From Lachnospiraceae bacterium GAM79 (GTDB lineage: Bacteria > Bacillota > Clostridia > Lachnospirales > Lachnospiraceae), in NCBI GenBank assembly GCA_003584705.1, contig AP018536.1, forward strand, positions 2,170,001 to 2,234,000: DNA of 64,000 bases, given 5' to 3'. The position numbers and the translations under genes are program-made. Shown here one piece after another: positions 46,739 to 57,390 of the stretch (the stretch's first letter is position 1; each line of letters starts with the position of its first letter). The notes under the pieces are model-generated. The model ran no database searches. It saw only the letters and a list, made by a program, of their open reading frames with translations, and was not told the origin of the DNA.

Positions 46739-46778
46739 TTTTGTGCAATTTGTCTTTTCTGTTTTGAGTGCAAATTCT

Positions 46779-49700
46779 TTAATCCAGGTCAAACAGTTCC
46801 GCTGCGCTGACGGTCAGGCTCTTAACAGCGCCTTCGGTCCGCTTGGCTCCGTTGTCGTAAACGGTTGTCGCCCGGATGTAGATGGTGGCGGCATCCTGAT
46901 CGTTAAGCGTCATCTTGCCGCTGCCGGAGAACAGGCCCATCTCCGATGCAGGGAATGCCAGCGTGTATACACCGTCACTGGTCACAGAATAATACGACGT
47001 ACCTGTGACATAATAGTCCTTTCCACCTTCCGTAAAGTGATTGTCTCCGCCGGCAATCACATGTGCTCCCACTTCCGCTTTGGAAGAATTTGTCACTGTA
47101 AGTCCGGTCAGAGGCTTCACCTTCAATGTGCCCTTGCCGTATGCGATCTCCATAGCATCCGCATCCGTGGACTCCTTGAAGAACTCTACCCGGATCTCCG
47201 TTGCCGAAGACAGGATGTTGTAATCGGTAGCCTTGAAATCCACCTGAATCTTATTGCTGCGATCCAGGATCATCTTGTTGGCAGCATCATACATCATATA
47301 TACGGAGTCAATGGTGTTGCCGTTGTCATCCCGGAAAAATACGGAAGGTGCCTTGGTTCCGGCATTGTAAGCTGCTACCATGGTGTTCACAAACAGCTTC
47401 TTCTCCGCCATTCCTGTAGGCTCCGTATGTCCCGCACCGGAATACGTGACATTGCCCATGCTGTAAATATAATAGTTATTTACCACATCTTTGGGGCTGA
47501 CATTATACAGGTTCACACCATTGTCATTGCCCCGTCCGTTGTTCCTCTCAGTCTGTGTCTTTCTGGTCTTGGCATTGTCGGACAGGTCAGACAGACAATA
47601 CCATACCACAATATCATTTTTGCCGTCTCCATCCTTATCCAGCTCCATGTTCGGCTGCAGCCACTGATAATGTGTTGCCGCCACTGTCAGAGTCTGCTGT
47701 TCTTCTGTAGTGATCTGATAAGGATAATTAGTGATCTGTCCCTGATTTACCTGCGTAACGATCATATCAGGACCGGCACCGTCTCCGAATTCCTTGTAAT
47801 CTCCCAGCACCGTGATCTGCCCCTGAGAGTTCGTCGTCTTATCCATACCCTGATAAAACAGAGAATTGCGAATCGGAAAATAGAAACTCGTATAAGACGT
47901 TCCCTTCCGCAGGATCGCATTGATCCGATTCTGCACATACCGGACTGTCGTATATTTGGTCGTGCCCTCGATATTTCCGACCGTCTGATCACTGCTCCGG
48001 TCCGTTCCCGGCTTCCATGCCGTATCGTAATTGTACTGCGTGTCCAGAATATTGTAATAAGCATCATAACGCTTTCTCTGGGCATCGGATAAACTGGAAT
48101 TGTTCCTCTGGTCATCATAATATTCCAGCAACGCACCATAACGATCCAGCCCTACCGCCGCACGCATGGTCTTGTTGAACTCGTAGCCCCAGTACCAGCC
48201 TTTACCGCTACCAGCCTTACTGTTGATATAAGAACTGCTGTCATGGGTAAACAGGACACTCTTACCATCTTCGATATAATCACGGATGGCTTCGGATACT
48301 GCCATGTTCTTCAGGCTCTGATCCTTGCTTCCGAACTGATAGTTGTCTCCGAATCCCAGGATCAGCATATCGTACTGCTGGAAAGTATTGTATGCCGCAT
48401 TGTAATAAGCCTCAGACTTCTGTTCATCGGTCTTAAGCTTTTTCAACTGATCGTCTGAAATCAATCCGTTGATAAAAGTTGAAGTCTTCACGGAATCAAT
48501 AGATACATTAAATTCCCGGATACCGCTTAACAGTGACTTTACATCACTGTCACTTTCCAGATCCCACAGTGTCTTGTCATTAGATGCTTTTCTGTCGGAC
48601 ATCAGCTGCAATACCTGAATATCCACTCTGGAACCTCTGTCCACTGCCGTATAACCGGACACTGCGGTTCTCACCAGTGCATCAGAATTATCAAAGAAGA
48701 TCATCTTCCAGGGCAATACTCCCTGATAATCATCCGGTAGCACTCTGACTACCTTATAGGTATATCCGGTGCGCAGCTCGTAATGGCCACTGTCATTCTT
48801 CGCCACTTCCTTCCATTCCTGCCCGGATCTGACATACAGATTCAGTCCGGAAAGCTCCTCCGTGGAGGAAAGTGTCTGCCCGATCACATCGGAACCGGAA
48901 AAGCGACCGTCGGAGTTCTTATCAATATACAGCTTGCAATCATACGTCGTGCTCACCTGGGAGGCAGCCGCATCATTGGACAGAGCAAAAATATACTGCA
49001 GATAGAACTTACCGTCCGTCATCTTCAGGAATGCATCGTTGATACCGTCATCGTTGTAATGCAGCTCGGTGGGCATATAGTCCTCACCCAGATTCTTTAC
49101 CCATTCGATCTGCAGCTTGGACAGATTCAGATGGTTGCCAAAGTTTCTCTGTCTCTCTTCTCTTGCTTCCTTTGCCGCCTTTGCGGCAGCCAGCGCCTCT
49201 TTGCTGTCATCCGCCGCCTTTTCTGCTGCTCCGGGTACTAACTGACTCTCCGCAAATACATTCTCCTGCCAGTATTTGTAATTGCCGCTTTCATCCGTGG
49301 ACAAGGCAAACTGTATCAACTGGTAAAAATAGGAACTTTCGTCCACTGTTGCCGTATTGGCACTCACCTTACCGTCAATTCCCGTCAGAAGTGCATCCGC
49401 AAATACTACCGGATACCCGGCGGAAATATACTGCTCGAACTCCTTTTCTCTGGTGGAGTTCATATCATTTCCCGGGCCACGGTACTGATTGGAAGTGTGA
49501 CTTAAAGAATCATCCTTCAGACGGTTCTTGTTATCATCCGATTCATCCTTATAATCATACAGATCCCCGATATGCGTATAGATCAGCCCATTCATGGAAC
49601 CGTCATTGTAAACGGTCTGATTGTTTTTCACATTCATGGTTCCGGTGCGGGCACCCACATAGATCATATCATATCGATCGTTGATATCCTCTATCTTGCC

Positions 49701-51983
49701 AATGAATTCTGCGGAAGCCATCTGGGTAATGGAAATCCTTCCACCGTAACTGCTCTGCCCCAGAAATCCTTTCACGGAATCTGCAGATAAAGCTCCGGTT
49801 CCGAAATCATAACAGGGCTCCAGATCCAATACCGCAAGGCTGTCCTTTACCTGGCTTCTGTGCAGATACCAGTTCATAATATATCTGGTGATGGAAGCTT
49901 TGCTGATCTCTTCATTCAAAGTGACCGCCGTGGCATTTTCCTGTGTGATCAGAAAATTCTCGTAGCGGATCTCTTTCAGGACATCCGTGTAGATCCATGC
50001 TCTTGTCTTATCTGACTTCAGATCCGTCAGATAATCCTCTGCCGCATAAGCTTTGGAACTGTCGTTGTTCAGGTATACATTTTCGTTCAGGTATTCCTTC
50101 AAGGTATCCAACGTCAGGGTATCCGCATTTGCCGCCTGCATTGCAGACGCATAGGATCTGATATTTCCCTCTGCCGCGCTTTTCAGCGTATCGACACTTA
50201 CATTTTCCCAATAGGAATCTCCCTGACTTGCGATTGCGTTTGCCACATTGTCATCCGACACCTGCAGCAGAGTCAATGCCAGTTTCGTCAACACTTCATT
50301 GCTCTGGGTGCTGTTCTTGGCATAAAAATTATAATCCATGATCACCGGCACTCTGGCTGCAGCGGTTCTGATCCCGCTGTCGTCCACGCCAAATGCCAGC
50401 TTTGCGATCACGGTTGCCGCAGAGACCATATTGGACGGCTCTGCCCCGTAATTTCCCTGACCGGAAAAATAGAACAGATCCACATCTGCCAGATCAATTC
50501 CACAATAAGAATCCTCCGCTGTAATGGAAGCATCTGCCAGATCAGCCAGTTCCTGCAGGGTAAGTGTTGTCACTTCGATCTTCAGTGTATCGATATCGTC
50601 TCCGGTGGCTGTACCACTCTCATAACGACTGGTACCGGACAGATTCAGGACATTTTTCTTGAACCATTCTTTGTTGTAGAAACCGCCGTTATAGGCAATA
50701 GTCTCCGTAGCATCCTCTCTGTCATCCCCTACAAAATCATAGCTGTTGGCGGTGTCAAAGCCCGCTTCCCCCTTGTAAGTAACCTGAAGGGAACCCGGTG
50801 TCACCATAGTGTAGCTGCCGGCCTCATCCTTACGATAGGTATCGATCAGACGGTAATCACCGTTTTTGTCACTTACTGTCATTGCAGATACATAATAGTC
50901 GCCGTTATCATTTGCTGTGAAATCCACAAGATAGGCACTGGCTATGGTCTCAAATGTATATGCCTTCGAAACATCATCCCATTTTGCCAAAAGCTGTGCG
51001 CTATCCGGCTGTGCATGATCCAGGATGTAGAGATTCTGGGTAATATCTCCGGCAGAATAGGCTGCTATCGCATCTCCTCCGGATGTCGTGCGTGCCTGCA
51101 CAGCAGTACCTGCATCATTTCCGGATACCCCCCTGGACGTAGTCTTTAATCCATCCGGCAGTGCCGCATCGGTACCGTATACAATCTGTCCGAGATAGGT
51201 ATAAACGGCAGTCTCACCCGTACCTATCTTCTGATAGATTGTCCTGTCCACATAATCTTTTGCCTGAAAACTCGTTTTATCAATAGCGGCCAGATCCGTC
51301 TCCGAAATTGCATATAAGCCCTGCGCATATCCCCTGGCGCTGTCTGAACCATTGATAATCGTAGTCTCCAGTCCGTTGCTTCCTCCGGTAGATCTATGGG
51401 AAAATACCGGAGTCACGCTTTTGGCATCCCGGTTACTGTCTCCAGCGGCCTCCAATGCACTGTATCGGTTATAACGTTCTCCTGCTGCTACCGTCTCCCC
51501 ATTGGCAATCTCACGATAGACCGCATCGATATGTTGGTAATTGTATCTGCCGGATCCGTCCTGTCGGAATACAAAGCGTCCTCTTACGTCCTCGGTTCTG
51601 GAAGCTCCGGTGCTTTCGCTGTAGGCAGAAAAAGTAACCGGACCTGTCGTCGGAAACTTTGCAGCATCCAGACTGTCCATAGCTGTCTGACGCTCTGTGG
51701 CTGACGGCATCTCGGAAAGCTTTCTGCCCTCAGATACCGGCTCCTCGCCGCCTGCCAGATAGCCGATCGTGGCATTTTCCCTCGCCGGAACAACCTCCAA
51801 GATATGGAAAGTACCGTCAGAAGAAGCCACCGTATCCTGTACCAGTTTTTCAATACCCGGAAGGGTTCTTTCCTGCGCACTGACCTCCATAGAGCCATAG
51901 CTCTGACCGGCTCCGACGGCCAAAGCTATGGTGAGGATTCCTGCTATATACTTTTTTGAATTGCGTTTCCAATTCATGGTCAT
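46779..51983 (-). CDS. Very large exported protein of the pilus cluster (DUF5057-like)
   Basis: 1734 residues. Signal peptide (MNWKRNSKKYIAGILTIALA, cleaved near EVSAQE); no membrane anchor or sorting signal at the C-terminus (ends AAELFDLD). The body is rich in Asp, Asn, Tyr and Thr. It contains segments that look like Rossmann-type alpha/beta pieces (YDMIYVGARTGT; QQYDMLILGFGDNYQFGSKD, 20 residues) and a beta-rich C-terminal part. I read it as DUF5057-like with low certainty on boundaries. Its start overlaps the stop of the large minor pilin (ATGA), so the two are coupled; it may be secreted with the pilus or decorate its tip. Confidence 0.7.
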   Translation of the reverse strand: MTMNWKRNSKKYIAGILTIALAVGAGQSYGSMEVSAQERTLPGIEKLVQDTVASSDGTFHILEVVPARENATIGYLAGGEEPVSEGRKLSEMPSATERQTAMDSLDAAKFPTTGPVTFSAYSESTGASRTEDVRGRFVFRQDGSGRYNYQHIDAVYREIANGETVAAGERYNRYSALEAAGDSNRDAKSVTPVFSHRSTGGSNGLETTIINGSDSARGYAQGLYAISETDLAAIDKTSFQAKDYVDRTIYQKIGTGETAVYTYLGQIVYGTDAALPDGLKTTSRGVSGNDAGTAVQARTTSGGDAIAAYSAGDITQNLYILDHAQPDSAQLLAKWDDVSKAYTFETIASAYLVDFTANDNGDYYVSAMTVSDKNGDYRLIDTYRKDEAGSYTMVTPGSLQVTYKGEAGFDTANSYDFVGDDREDATETIAYNGGFYNKEWFKKNVLNLSGTSRYESGTATGDDIDTLKIEVTTLTLQELADLADASITAEDSYCGIDLADVDLFYFSGQGNYGAEPSNMVSAATVIAKLAFGVDDSGIRTAAARVPVIMDYNFYAKNSTQSNEVLTKLALTLLQVSDDNVANAIASQGDSYWENVSVDTLKSAAEGNIRSYASAMQAANADTLTLDTLKEYLNENVYLNNDSSKAYAAEDYLTDLKSDKTRAWIYTDVLKEIRYENFLITQENATAVTLNEEISKASITRYIMNWYLHRSQVKDSLAVLDLEPCYDFGTGALSADSVKGFLGQSSYGGRISITQMASAEFIGKIEDINDRYDMIYVGARTGTMNVKNNQTVYNDGSMNGLIYTHIGDLYDYKDESDDNKNRLKDDSLSHTSNQYRGPGNDMNSTREKEFEQYISAGYPVVFADALLTGIDGKVSANTATVDESSYFYQLIQFALSTDESGNYKYWQENVFAESQLVPGAAEKAADDSKEALAAAKAAKEAREERQRNFGNHLNLSKLQIEWVKNLGEDYMPTELHYNDDGINDAFLKMTDGKFYLQYIFALSNDAAASQVSTTYDCKLYIDKNSDGRFSGSDVIGQTLSSTEELSGLNLYVRSGQEWKEVAKNDSGHYELRTGYTYKVVRVLPDDYQGVLPWKMIFFDNSDALVRTAVSGYTAVDRGSRVDIQVLQLMSDRKASNDKTLWDLESDSDVKSLLSGIREFNVSIDSVKTSTFINGLISDDQLKKLKTDEQKSEAYYNAAYNTFQQYDMLILGFGDNYQFGSKDQSLKNMAVSEAIRDYIEDGKSVLFTHDSSSYINSKAGSGKGWYWGYEFNKTMRAAVGLDRYGALLEYYDDQRNNSSLSDAQRKRYDAYYNILDTQYNYDTAWKPGTDRSSDQTVGNIEGTTKYTTVRYVQNRINAILRKGTSYTSFYFPIRNSLFYQGMDKTTNSQGQITVLGDYKEFGDGAGPDMIVTQVNQGQITNYPYQITTEEQQTLTVAATHYQWLQPNMELDKDGDGKNDIVVWYCLSDLSDNAKTRKTQTERNNGRGNDNGVNLYNVSPKDVVNNYYIYSMGNVTYSGAGHTEPTGMAEKKLFVNTMVAAYNAGTKAPSVFFRDDNGNTIDSVYMMYDAANKMILDRSNKIQVDFKATDYNILSSATEIRVEFFKESTDADAMEIAYGKGTLKVKPLTGLTVTNSSKAEVGAHVIAGGDNHFTEGGKDYYVTGTSYYSVTSDGVYTLAFPASEMGLFSGSGKMTLNDQDAATIYIRATTVYDNGAKRTEGAVKSLTVSAAELFDLD

Positions 51984-54277
51984 TTATTATCCTTCCATTC
52001 CCACCACTCCGGATTCTTCTCTACTTCCAGTAAAAGATTTCTCTTATGATCCGGATATCGTTCATCATAAATGGTCATAATTAAATAATCATTTTCTTCA
52101 TGTGCGCCAATATCAAACTGTACCTGCGAAAAAGGAAGATGCATATTATCAATTTCTGCAAATTTCGTGTTGGAATCCAACGGAAGTTCTCCCTGGAAAT
52201 ATCCTGCCAGTTTTGCTGCTCTATGCCCTTTCTCTCTTCCAGATTCAAAACCATACGCATGCAGATCATAACGATTCGTCCAGGTAGGTCTCAGCACCGT
52301 AATCACATGCTGATCATTGGCAAATAAGATATCTACTACCGGCACCAGTATTACCGTTTCGGCCACTAATGTGGAATCATCCAGGCTCCATGCCTGAAGC
52401 TTCAGACGATATTCGGTATCCCAGGAAATATAGCTAAGTGCTCTTACCTCTGTAGATTCTCCCGTATTTTCTGTTGTCAGATAGCCTTCCTGATGAACAT
52501 CATCATATGCTCCGTCATAGACTTCAAAACCGACCTGATATGATTTTTGTATTCCGTTCCATACCTTGAAATCATTATTCAGCTCACTGGGAATATCTGC
52601 AAATCTCCAATTTACTTCCCCTTTATAATTTCGAATCTCGCAATTAATTTTTCCATTACGGTTTAATACAAACTGACTGGAGTAAATATACGGTTCCTTC
52701 GCGTTTACAACCGTCTTCAGGGGAGGGATTGTAATATCGATTTCTCTGGTAATCTTAATATCTGCTGATAAAGCTATCACCGCACGTACACGTACTACCG
52801 TATCCGTCATATTTCCACATTCCAGTTCTGCCTGGAACTGTCGACCATCAGAATCTGTCAAACCGGTTATTTTGTAATTATTGGCATAATCACCTACCAC
52901 ACTCCACTCAATCTGTGGATAACCATTTCTGTAATCCGCCCAGGACGGCAGACATTCAATCAATGCCTTATAACCGATCTTTTCCGTACTTCCTTCGGTA
53001 AAATCATATGTGGTCAGATTCTTGGCAATCAGTGTTGCATCATATTTTCCGTCAATGTTGGTATAGGGTAATACCGATACCTTTGTGGATGCAGACATTC
53101 CGGGATCCGCCACGGAAGTACAGGTTACCTGTAGCACAAGTGTTCCGGTCGGCTCATATCTGTCAGCCGCCAAAAGACCGCTCCCATTTATCGTGGTTCC
53201 TGCCTTAAGTCCAGTTGCGTCCACTCTTGCCACGCTCCAGGTCACCCCGGCATTTTTAGCCTCTTCTGTTCCTTCCATAGTATAAGAGTACTGCAGGCTG
53301 TCCCCCTGAATCACCAAAGCATCTTTCGGTTCTATATCCAGAGAATCCACCATATGCTTTTGTACCGTTACGGTAGCCGTTGCCGCTATGGTAGGATCCG
53401 CTACGGCGGTACAGATTACTGTCAGGATATTCTCTGCTATGGTCTCATCCGCTGCCACACTCAGTTTACCGTTACCACTGATGGTGCTCTTACATGCGCT
53501 GCCATCCTGATAACTTACGGCCCAGGTCACACCCTGAGCAATGGCTTCCTCGTCTCCGGTGATCTCGTAATCGAAGACGAAAGCCTGTCCCTGTTTCAGA
53601 TCTTCGTGCTCGGGAATGATACGGATGCCGCTGATCCAGGAATAGATGCGGGACGGCTCGGAGCTCAGATCATTTCTCAGCTTGATGGTCTCGGAAATTT
53701 CATAGGACTTGTCCTGATAGGTAAAGGTCATGTTCAGAACGACTTTCCGCTTATCCAGTTCACTGAGGTCCACGCTGAAGCTGCTGACATGCTCTGCCAT
53801 CAGTGCGGGCTTAGCCACGTCAAAATCTCCTACCACAAGTTTGCCCTCGGCATCCTTGCTATTTGTCACCTCATAAAGATACACCTGATTGGCATCGGCA
53901 TAATCCGCTCCGGCACCACCCTGCCAACGGATCATATAGCTGTTGTCGTTATTGATCAGACGCAGTTCACTGACACTGGCATTCGTTACGTCCAAGCCGT
54001 TAACGTCTTTTGCCACATTACCGTCCATATCCACAGCTTTCTGATCCGTCAGATTAGAAAAGCTGATGCCCTTCTCCACATCTATGATCAGATCGATCAT
54101 CTGGTTGGCAGTCAGCTGGGCTTCTTCCTGCAGAGTCAGTTCCTTGTTTCCCCGCATATAAGAATTGTTGCCGGCGATCACGAATGCTCCCACCGCACCT
54201 GCTACTATGGTCATGATTGCAAGAGATACGATGATCTCTACCAGAGTAAATCCTTTCTTACCAATACCCATGGTCAA
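51980..54277 (-). CDS. Very large minor pilin (PilW-like) with Ig-like domains
   Basis: 765 residues. Type III (prepilin) leader GKKG, cut before FTLVEIIVSLAIMTIVAGAV, with Glu at +5. A short pilin-like part (to about 200) is followed by at least two bacterial Ig-like (BIG2-type) repeats (about 225-310 and 315-415) that share the pattern W-x-V...STI/TTI-x-GxG-x-L...VxCTxVADP. A further beta-rich region follows. Ordinary minor pilins are 150-250 residues, so the extra domains probably project from the pilus. Confidence 0.8.
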   Translation of the reverse strand: MTMGIGKKGFTLVEIIVSLAIMTIVAGAVGAFVIAGNNSYMRGNKELTLQEEAQLTANQMIDLIIDVEKGISFSNLTDQKAVDMDGNVAKDVNGLDVTNASVSELRLINNDNSYMIRWQGGAGADYADANQVYLYEVTNSKDAEGKLVVGDFDVAKPALMAEHVSSFSVDLSELDKRKVVLNMTFTYQDKSYEISETIKLRNDLSSEPSRIYSWISGIRIIPEHEDLKQGQAFVFDYEITGDEEAIAQGVTWAVSYQDGSACKSTISGNGKLSVAADETIAENILTVICTAVADPTIAATATVTVQKHMVDSLDIEPKDALVIQGDSLQYSYTMEGTEEAKNAGVTWSVARVDATGLKAGTTINGSGLLAADRYEPTGTLVLQVTCTSVADPGMSASTKVSVLPYTNIDGKYDATLIAKNLTTYDFTEGSTEKIGYKALIECLPSWADYRNGYPQIEWSVVGDYANNYKITGLTDSDGRQFQAELECGNMTDTVVRVRAVIALSADIKITREIDITIPPLKTVVNAKEPYIYSSQFVLNRNGKINCEIRNYKGEVNWRFADIPSELNNDFKVWNGIQKSYQVGFEVYDGAYDDVHQEGYLTTENTGESTEVRALSYISWDTEYRLKLQAWSLDDSTLVAETVILVPVVDILFANDQHVITVLRPTWTNRYDLHAYGFESGREKGHRAAKLAGYFQGELPLDSNTKFAEIDNMHLPFSQVQFDIGAHEENDYLIMTIYDERYPDHKRNLLLEVEKNPEWWEWKDNK

Positions 54278-54282
54278 CCTCC

Positions 54283-54852
54283 TTACTTCGTCAGGATCTT
54301 ACCAGTCTTGCCGACCGTTGTAATTTCTATGATTCTCGTTCCGTTTCTTACGACGATTTTCTGACAATATTCCTTCAACACATTGTTTGCCGTACAGGTA
54401 TCCTTCTCAAAGGCCCCGGATGCACGGTTAAACACCAGATGCAGCCCCTTTGAAGATGAAACATAAGGTAACAGGCTGTCGGATCCTTTCAGTTCCGTCA
54501 GGGAATATCCCCTGGAATCTCCTTCAAAATATACCTTGATATCAATAGGTTCTTTTCCCAGTACCCTGTTGGATACCTCCACATCTCCCTGCCGGATCTG
54601 TGCCGTATATTCCCTGGTCGTATCATTATAGCTGATAACACATTCCACCTGATTCTGTTCTTTTCCCAGTGTCAGTACTCTGGTCCGCTCCAATGTCGTC
54701 ACGATCTCGTCCGCACATTTCCGGACTCTCCTTCCGGTCAGGGATGTAATGGATGTGGCCATCACACCCACCAGCACCGCCATGATCGCAATGACAATGA
54801 CCAGCTCCACCAGGGAAAAACCACTGTTGTTATTCTTTCTGCCAGTTTTCAT
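54283..54852 (-). CDS. Minor pilin (GspH/FimT-like)
   Basis: 189 residues. Prepilin leader ending NNNSG, then FSLVELVIVIAIMAVLVGVM with Glu at +5. GspH/FimT-type globular part (ADEIVTTLERTRVLTLGKEQ). It likely belongs to the priming tip complex with the neighbouring PilV-, PilW- and PilX-like proteins. Its start overlaps the preceding gene by 23 nt; the next gene begins 6 nt after its stop. Confidence 0.82.
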   Translation of the reverse strand: MKTGRKNNNSGFSLVELVIVIAIMAVLVGVMATSITSLTGRRVRKCADEIVTTLERTRVLTLGKEQNQVECVISYNDTTREYTAQIRQGDVEVSNRVLGKEPIDIKVYFEGDSRGYSLTELKGSDSLLPYVSSSKGLHLVFNRASGAFEKDTCTANNVLKEYCQKIVVRNGTRIIEITTVGKTGKILTK

Positions 54853-57343
54853 AAACTATCAAATCTCCCAGATTTATATCACTGTTCTTATAGGACTTAC
54901 CGTTACTGCTCAGGTAACCGTCTCCGCCATTTAAAAAATCTACCACATGATATTCCTGTGTCTTACCGGCAGCATCTACGATCGTTCTGGAATAGGTCAG
55001 GGCATGAAGCACCGCATCCCGGTCAGGTTCCACATTGACATTCTGATCCAGTGTGATCGTTCCGCCGGACAGGATCGTTCCCTGGAATTCCTTTGTCACT
55101 TTGACATCTCCGGTAGCAATGATCAGTCCACTGAACTCGCCGAATCCGGCTTCCGGATAGGTATAATCACCCTTTACAATAACTGCCTTATATCCCTGCT
55201 CCGCAAGGCTTCCTGTGGTATTGCCGAAATATTTTGACTCCACCTTATTTCCGGTACTGCCGTTTAATACAGCATGGAAGGTCGTTATCTCCCCTTCATT
55301 TACCAGATTGGTATAAGCATTGGCTGCATCCGTCTTCTCCGAAGGAAGCAGCTGCTCATAGACATCGATCATCTTCTTGGACAATGCCTGGAATTTCAAC
55401 TGATCCGATGCCAAAAGTGCCTGATATCCTGCATTGGCACCATCACTGGTCAGTGTGGCATCCAACAGCTTCTCCTGACTTTCCGCAGCCGCACTGCTGT
55501 CATACATGGCCACATTGCCTGCCAGATGCATGATGTACGCTCCGTTCTGCTGTCCACGCACCTGAATGGCTTTGGTATACAGACCGGTATAGGCTTCCAT
55601 GGTCTGCTGGTTGGCACCGTAATAATCCTGAAAATACCGGTTGGCATTGGCTCTCGCGGTATCAGAGGTGCTGTCAAAGCTTACATAATAATACACCAGC
55701 GTGATCTTGCTGTTGATCCGCTTGAAAATCTTCTGGATATTGTTCTGGGTCAGTCCGTACTCGGCCAGCGTATGACCATTCAGGGTAGCGGACGGAATAT
55801 TCAATGCCACTTCCGTTACATCCGCCTGGTCCCTGATTTTGTCCTTATACTGCTCCAACGTGATCGGGTTGCTGGCACCGTTTAACACGGTCTTGCCGGA
55901 AGCATCCACGCCGATACACTGCGCCGGAACGAGGTAAGCCAGCTGGTCACTCTTCACAGCGATAGACTGTCCCATCATCACATCCTGTACTCCGGTGTTG
56001 CTCACACCATCCTCACTGGTAATTCCATCCTTGGCTTTCGTCAGAGAAATGTAAGAATTTCCCGCCAGCGTAAGATTCTTCAATTCATTCAGATAGATCT
56101 CCGTATCCGTGCCGTTGACCAGAATGGCGCTGCTGTCCACGCCCTTTCCATTACCGAAGCCGATATACTGTCCGGCATATTCTCCGTCGATCTGTGCTCC
56201 GGCGGTAAATACATTCCGTTCCCCGGTCATCCTGAGGTCTCCGGCCACATATACGTTGTTTCCCTGAAAGCTCAACGTTCCGTTGCTTCCCGTATTGCCC
56301 GGAATCCCTCCGTTCATGGCAATGGAACCGGCCCATACTTCACCGTACTGATCTGTGGTAAGTGTGGCTCCTTCTCCCAGATATAAGTCGGAAGCCATCA
56401 CCATACGCTTGTCTTCGTTTTCATTGCCGGTGGTCTCTTTCCATTCCACCGTCACACCGTTGCCCTTGCCGGACTCTTCGCTGCCCACGATAAAACGTTC
56501 CGCATAAAAGCTGCCGCCAATGACATTTTTACTGATCAGCGTGGAATCAGAAGGAAGTGCCTGAATATTCTCCTGCGCCACCATGGAGATTCCCGTAATG
56601 GAAGGCAGTGTCACTGCCTGTGCAAAATCCATATCCGGCATCTTCACCCGGATATCGGTCTGGATCACGGACACATAGCCATCGGTATCCGTATAAGTCA
56701 CTTTCAGGCCGCAGAAAGAAAGTCCGTCGGTGTACAACTGAAAACGTCCGGTAGGAATATCCGTGGTCTCCACTCTCTCCTTGTTGCCCGTCACCGGATC
56801 CGTTGTCATTACATATACCTTCAGACTGCCGCTGCTGTCCAGAGCCATCCGGTACACTACTTCCCCGGAGTCATTCAATGTCTCTAGCACCGTCCCCCGC
56901 TTTATCTCCGAAGACAGGCTGTTGAACAGCTTGGTCAGATCATAGTTGTTGATATTCATACTTCCTGTCACTGCATAATAATCCTGCATATCCTTCAGGA
57001 AATAATATCTCAGTTTGTTCTGCTTCTCCTCTGCGGAGGTTGCCTCATAATTTTTCAGGACCAGTTCATAGGCACTTCCGACAGAAGCGGACACCCGCTC
57101 TCCCATAGCCGTCCGGATCTCATCCAGCACAGTCTCTGCAGAGTAAAAATTGTCCTTCGCCTTGAGATTGTTCACCTTCATCTGATAGTTCAGCAGTGAC
57201 ATATACATCAAAACACTGGCTAAAATGCCAATAAAGGCCATGGCAATGATCACAACGACCATTGCTGAGCCCTTATTGTCCGTTCGTCTGTGGAATTGTC
57301 TTACCTTTGAAAATATTTTGGGATTTCTTCCGCATATCTTCAT
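54830..57343 (-). CDS. Very large PilX-like pilus assembly protein
   Basis: 837 residues. A basic N-terminus, then DNKG and the membrane helix SAMVVVIIAMAFIGILASVL. There is no Glu at +5, as in GspK/PilX-type proteins. The middle (about 250-430) has short Gly/Asn-rich beta repeats (NGGIPGNTGSNGTLSFQGNN) of beta-helix appearance. Ordinary PilX is about 200 residues, so this is a fourfold expansion. It sits between PilV- and GspH-like genes, supporting a minor-pilin role. Confidence 0.77.
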   Translation of the reverse strand: MKICGRNPKIFSKVRQFHRRTDNKGSAMVVVIIAMAFIGILASVLMYMSLLNYQMKVNNLKAKDNFYSAETVLDEIRTAMGERVSASVGSAYELVLKNYEATSAEEKQNKLRYYFLKDMQDYYAVTGSMNINNYDLTKLFNSLSSEIKRGTVLETLNDSGEVVYRMALDSSGSLKVYVMTTDPVTGNKERVETTDIPTGRFQLYTDGLSFCGLKVTYTDTDGYVSVIQTDIRVKMPDMDFAQAVTLPSITGISMVAQENIQALPSDSTLISKNVIGGSFYAERFIVGSEESGKGNGVTVEWKETTGNENEDKRMVMASDLYLGEGATLTTDQYGEVWAGSIAMNGGIPGNTGSNGTLSFQGNNVYVAGDLRMTGERNVFTAGAQIDGEYAGQYIGFGNGKGVDSSAILVNGTDTEIYLNELKNLTLAGNSYISLTKAKDGITSEDGVSNTGVQDVMMGQSIAVKSDQLAYLVPAQCIGVDASGKTVLNGASNPITLEQYKDKIRDQADVTEVALNIPSATLNGHTLAEYGLTQNNIQKIFKRINSKITLVYYYVSFDSTSDTARANANRYFQDYYGANQQTMEAYTGLYTKAIQVRGQQNGAYIMHLAGNVAMYDSSAAAESQEKLLDATLTSDGANAGYQALLASDQLKFQALSKKMIDVYEQLLPSEKTDAANAYTNLVNEGEITTFHAVLNGSTGNKVESKYFGNTTGSLAEQGYKAVIVKGDYTYPEAGFGEFSGLIIATGDVKVTKEFQGTILSGGTITLDQNVNVEPDRDAVLHALTYSRTIVDAAGKTQEYHVVDFLNGGDGYLSSNGKSYKNSDINLGDLIVYENWQKE

Positions 57344-57390
57344 GTTTCTCGTCTTCCTTCCGGTATCTCCTCTATCTTGCGTCCGTCAGA

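Noticed and set aside
46659..48092. A 477-codon open frame on the plus strand
   Set aside because: Antisense to the 1734-residue exported protein and its terminator; the product is Cys/His/Ile-rich without domains.
53354..54364. A 336-codon plus-strand open frame
   Set aside because: Shadow of the large PilW-like pilin gene.
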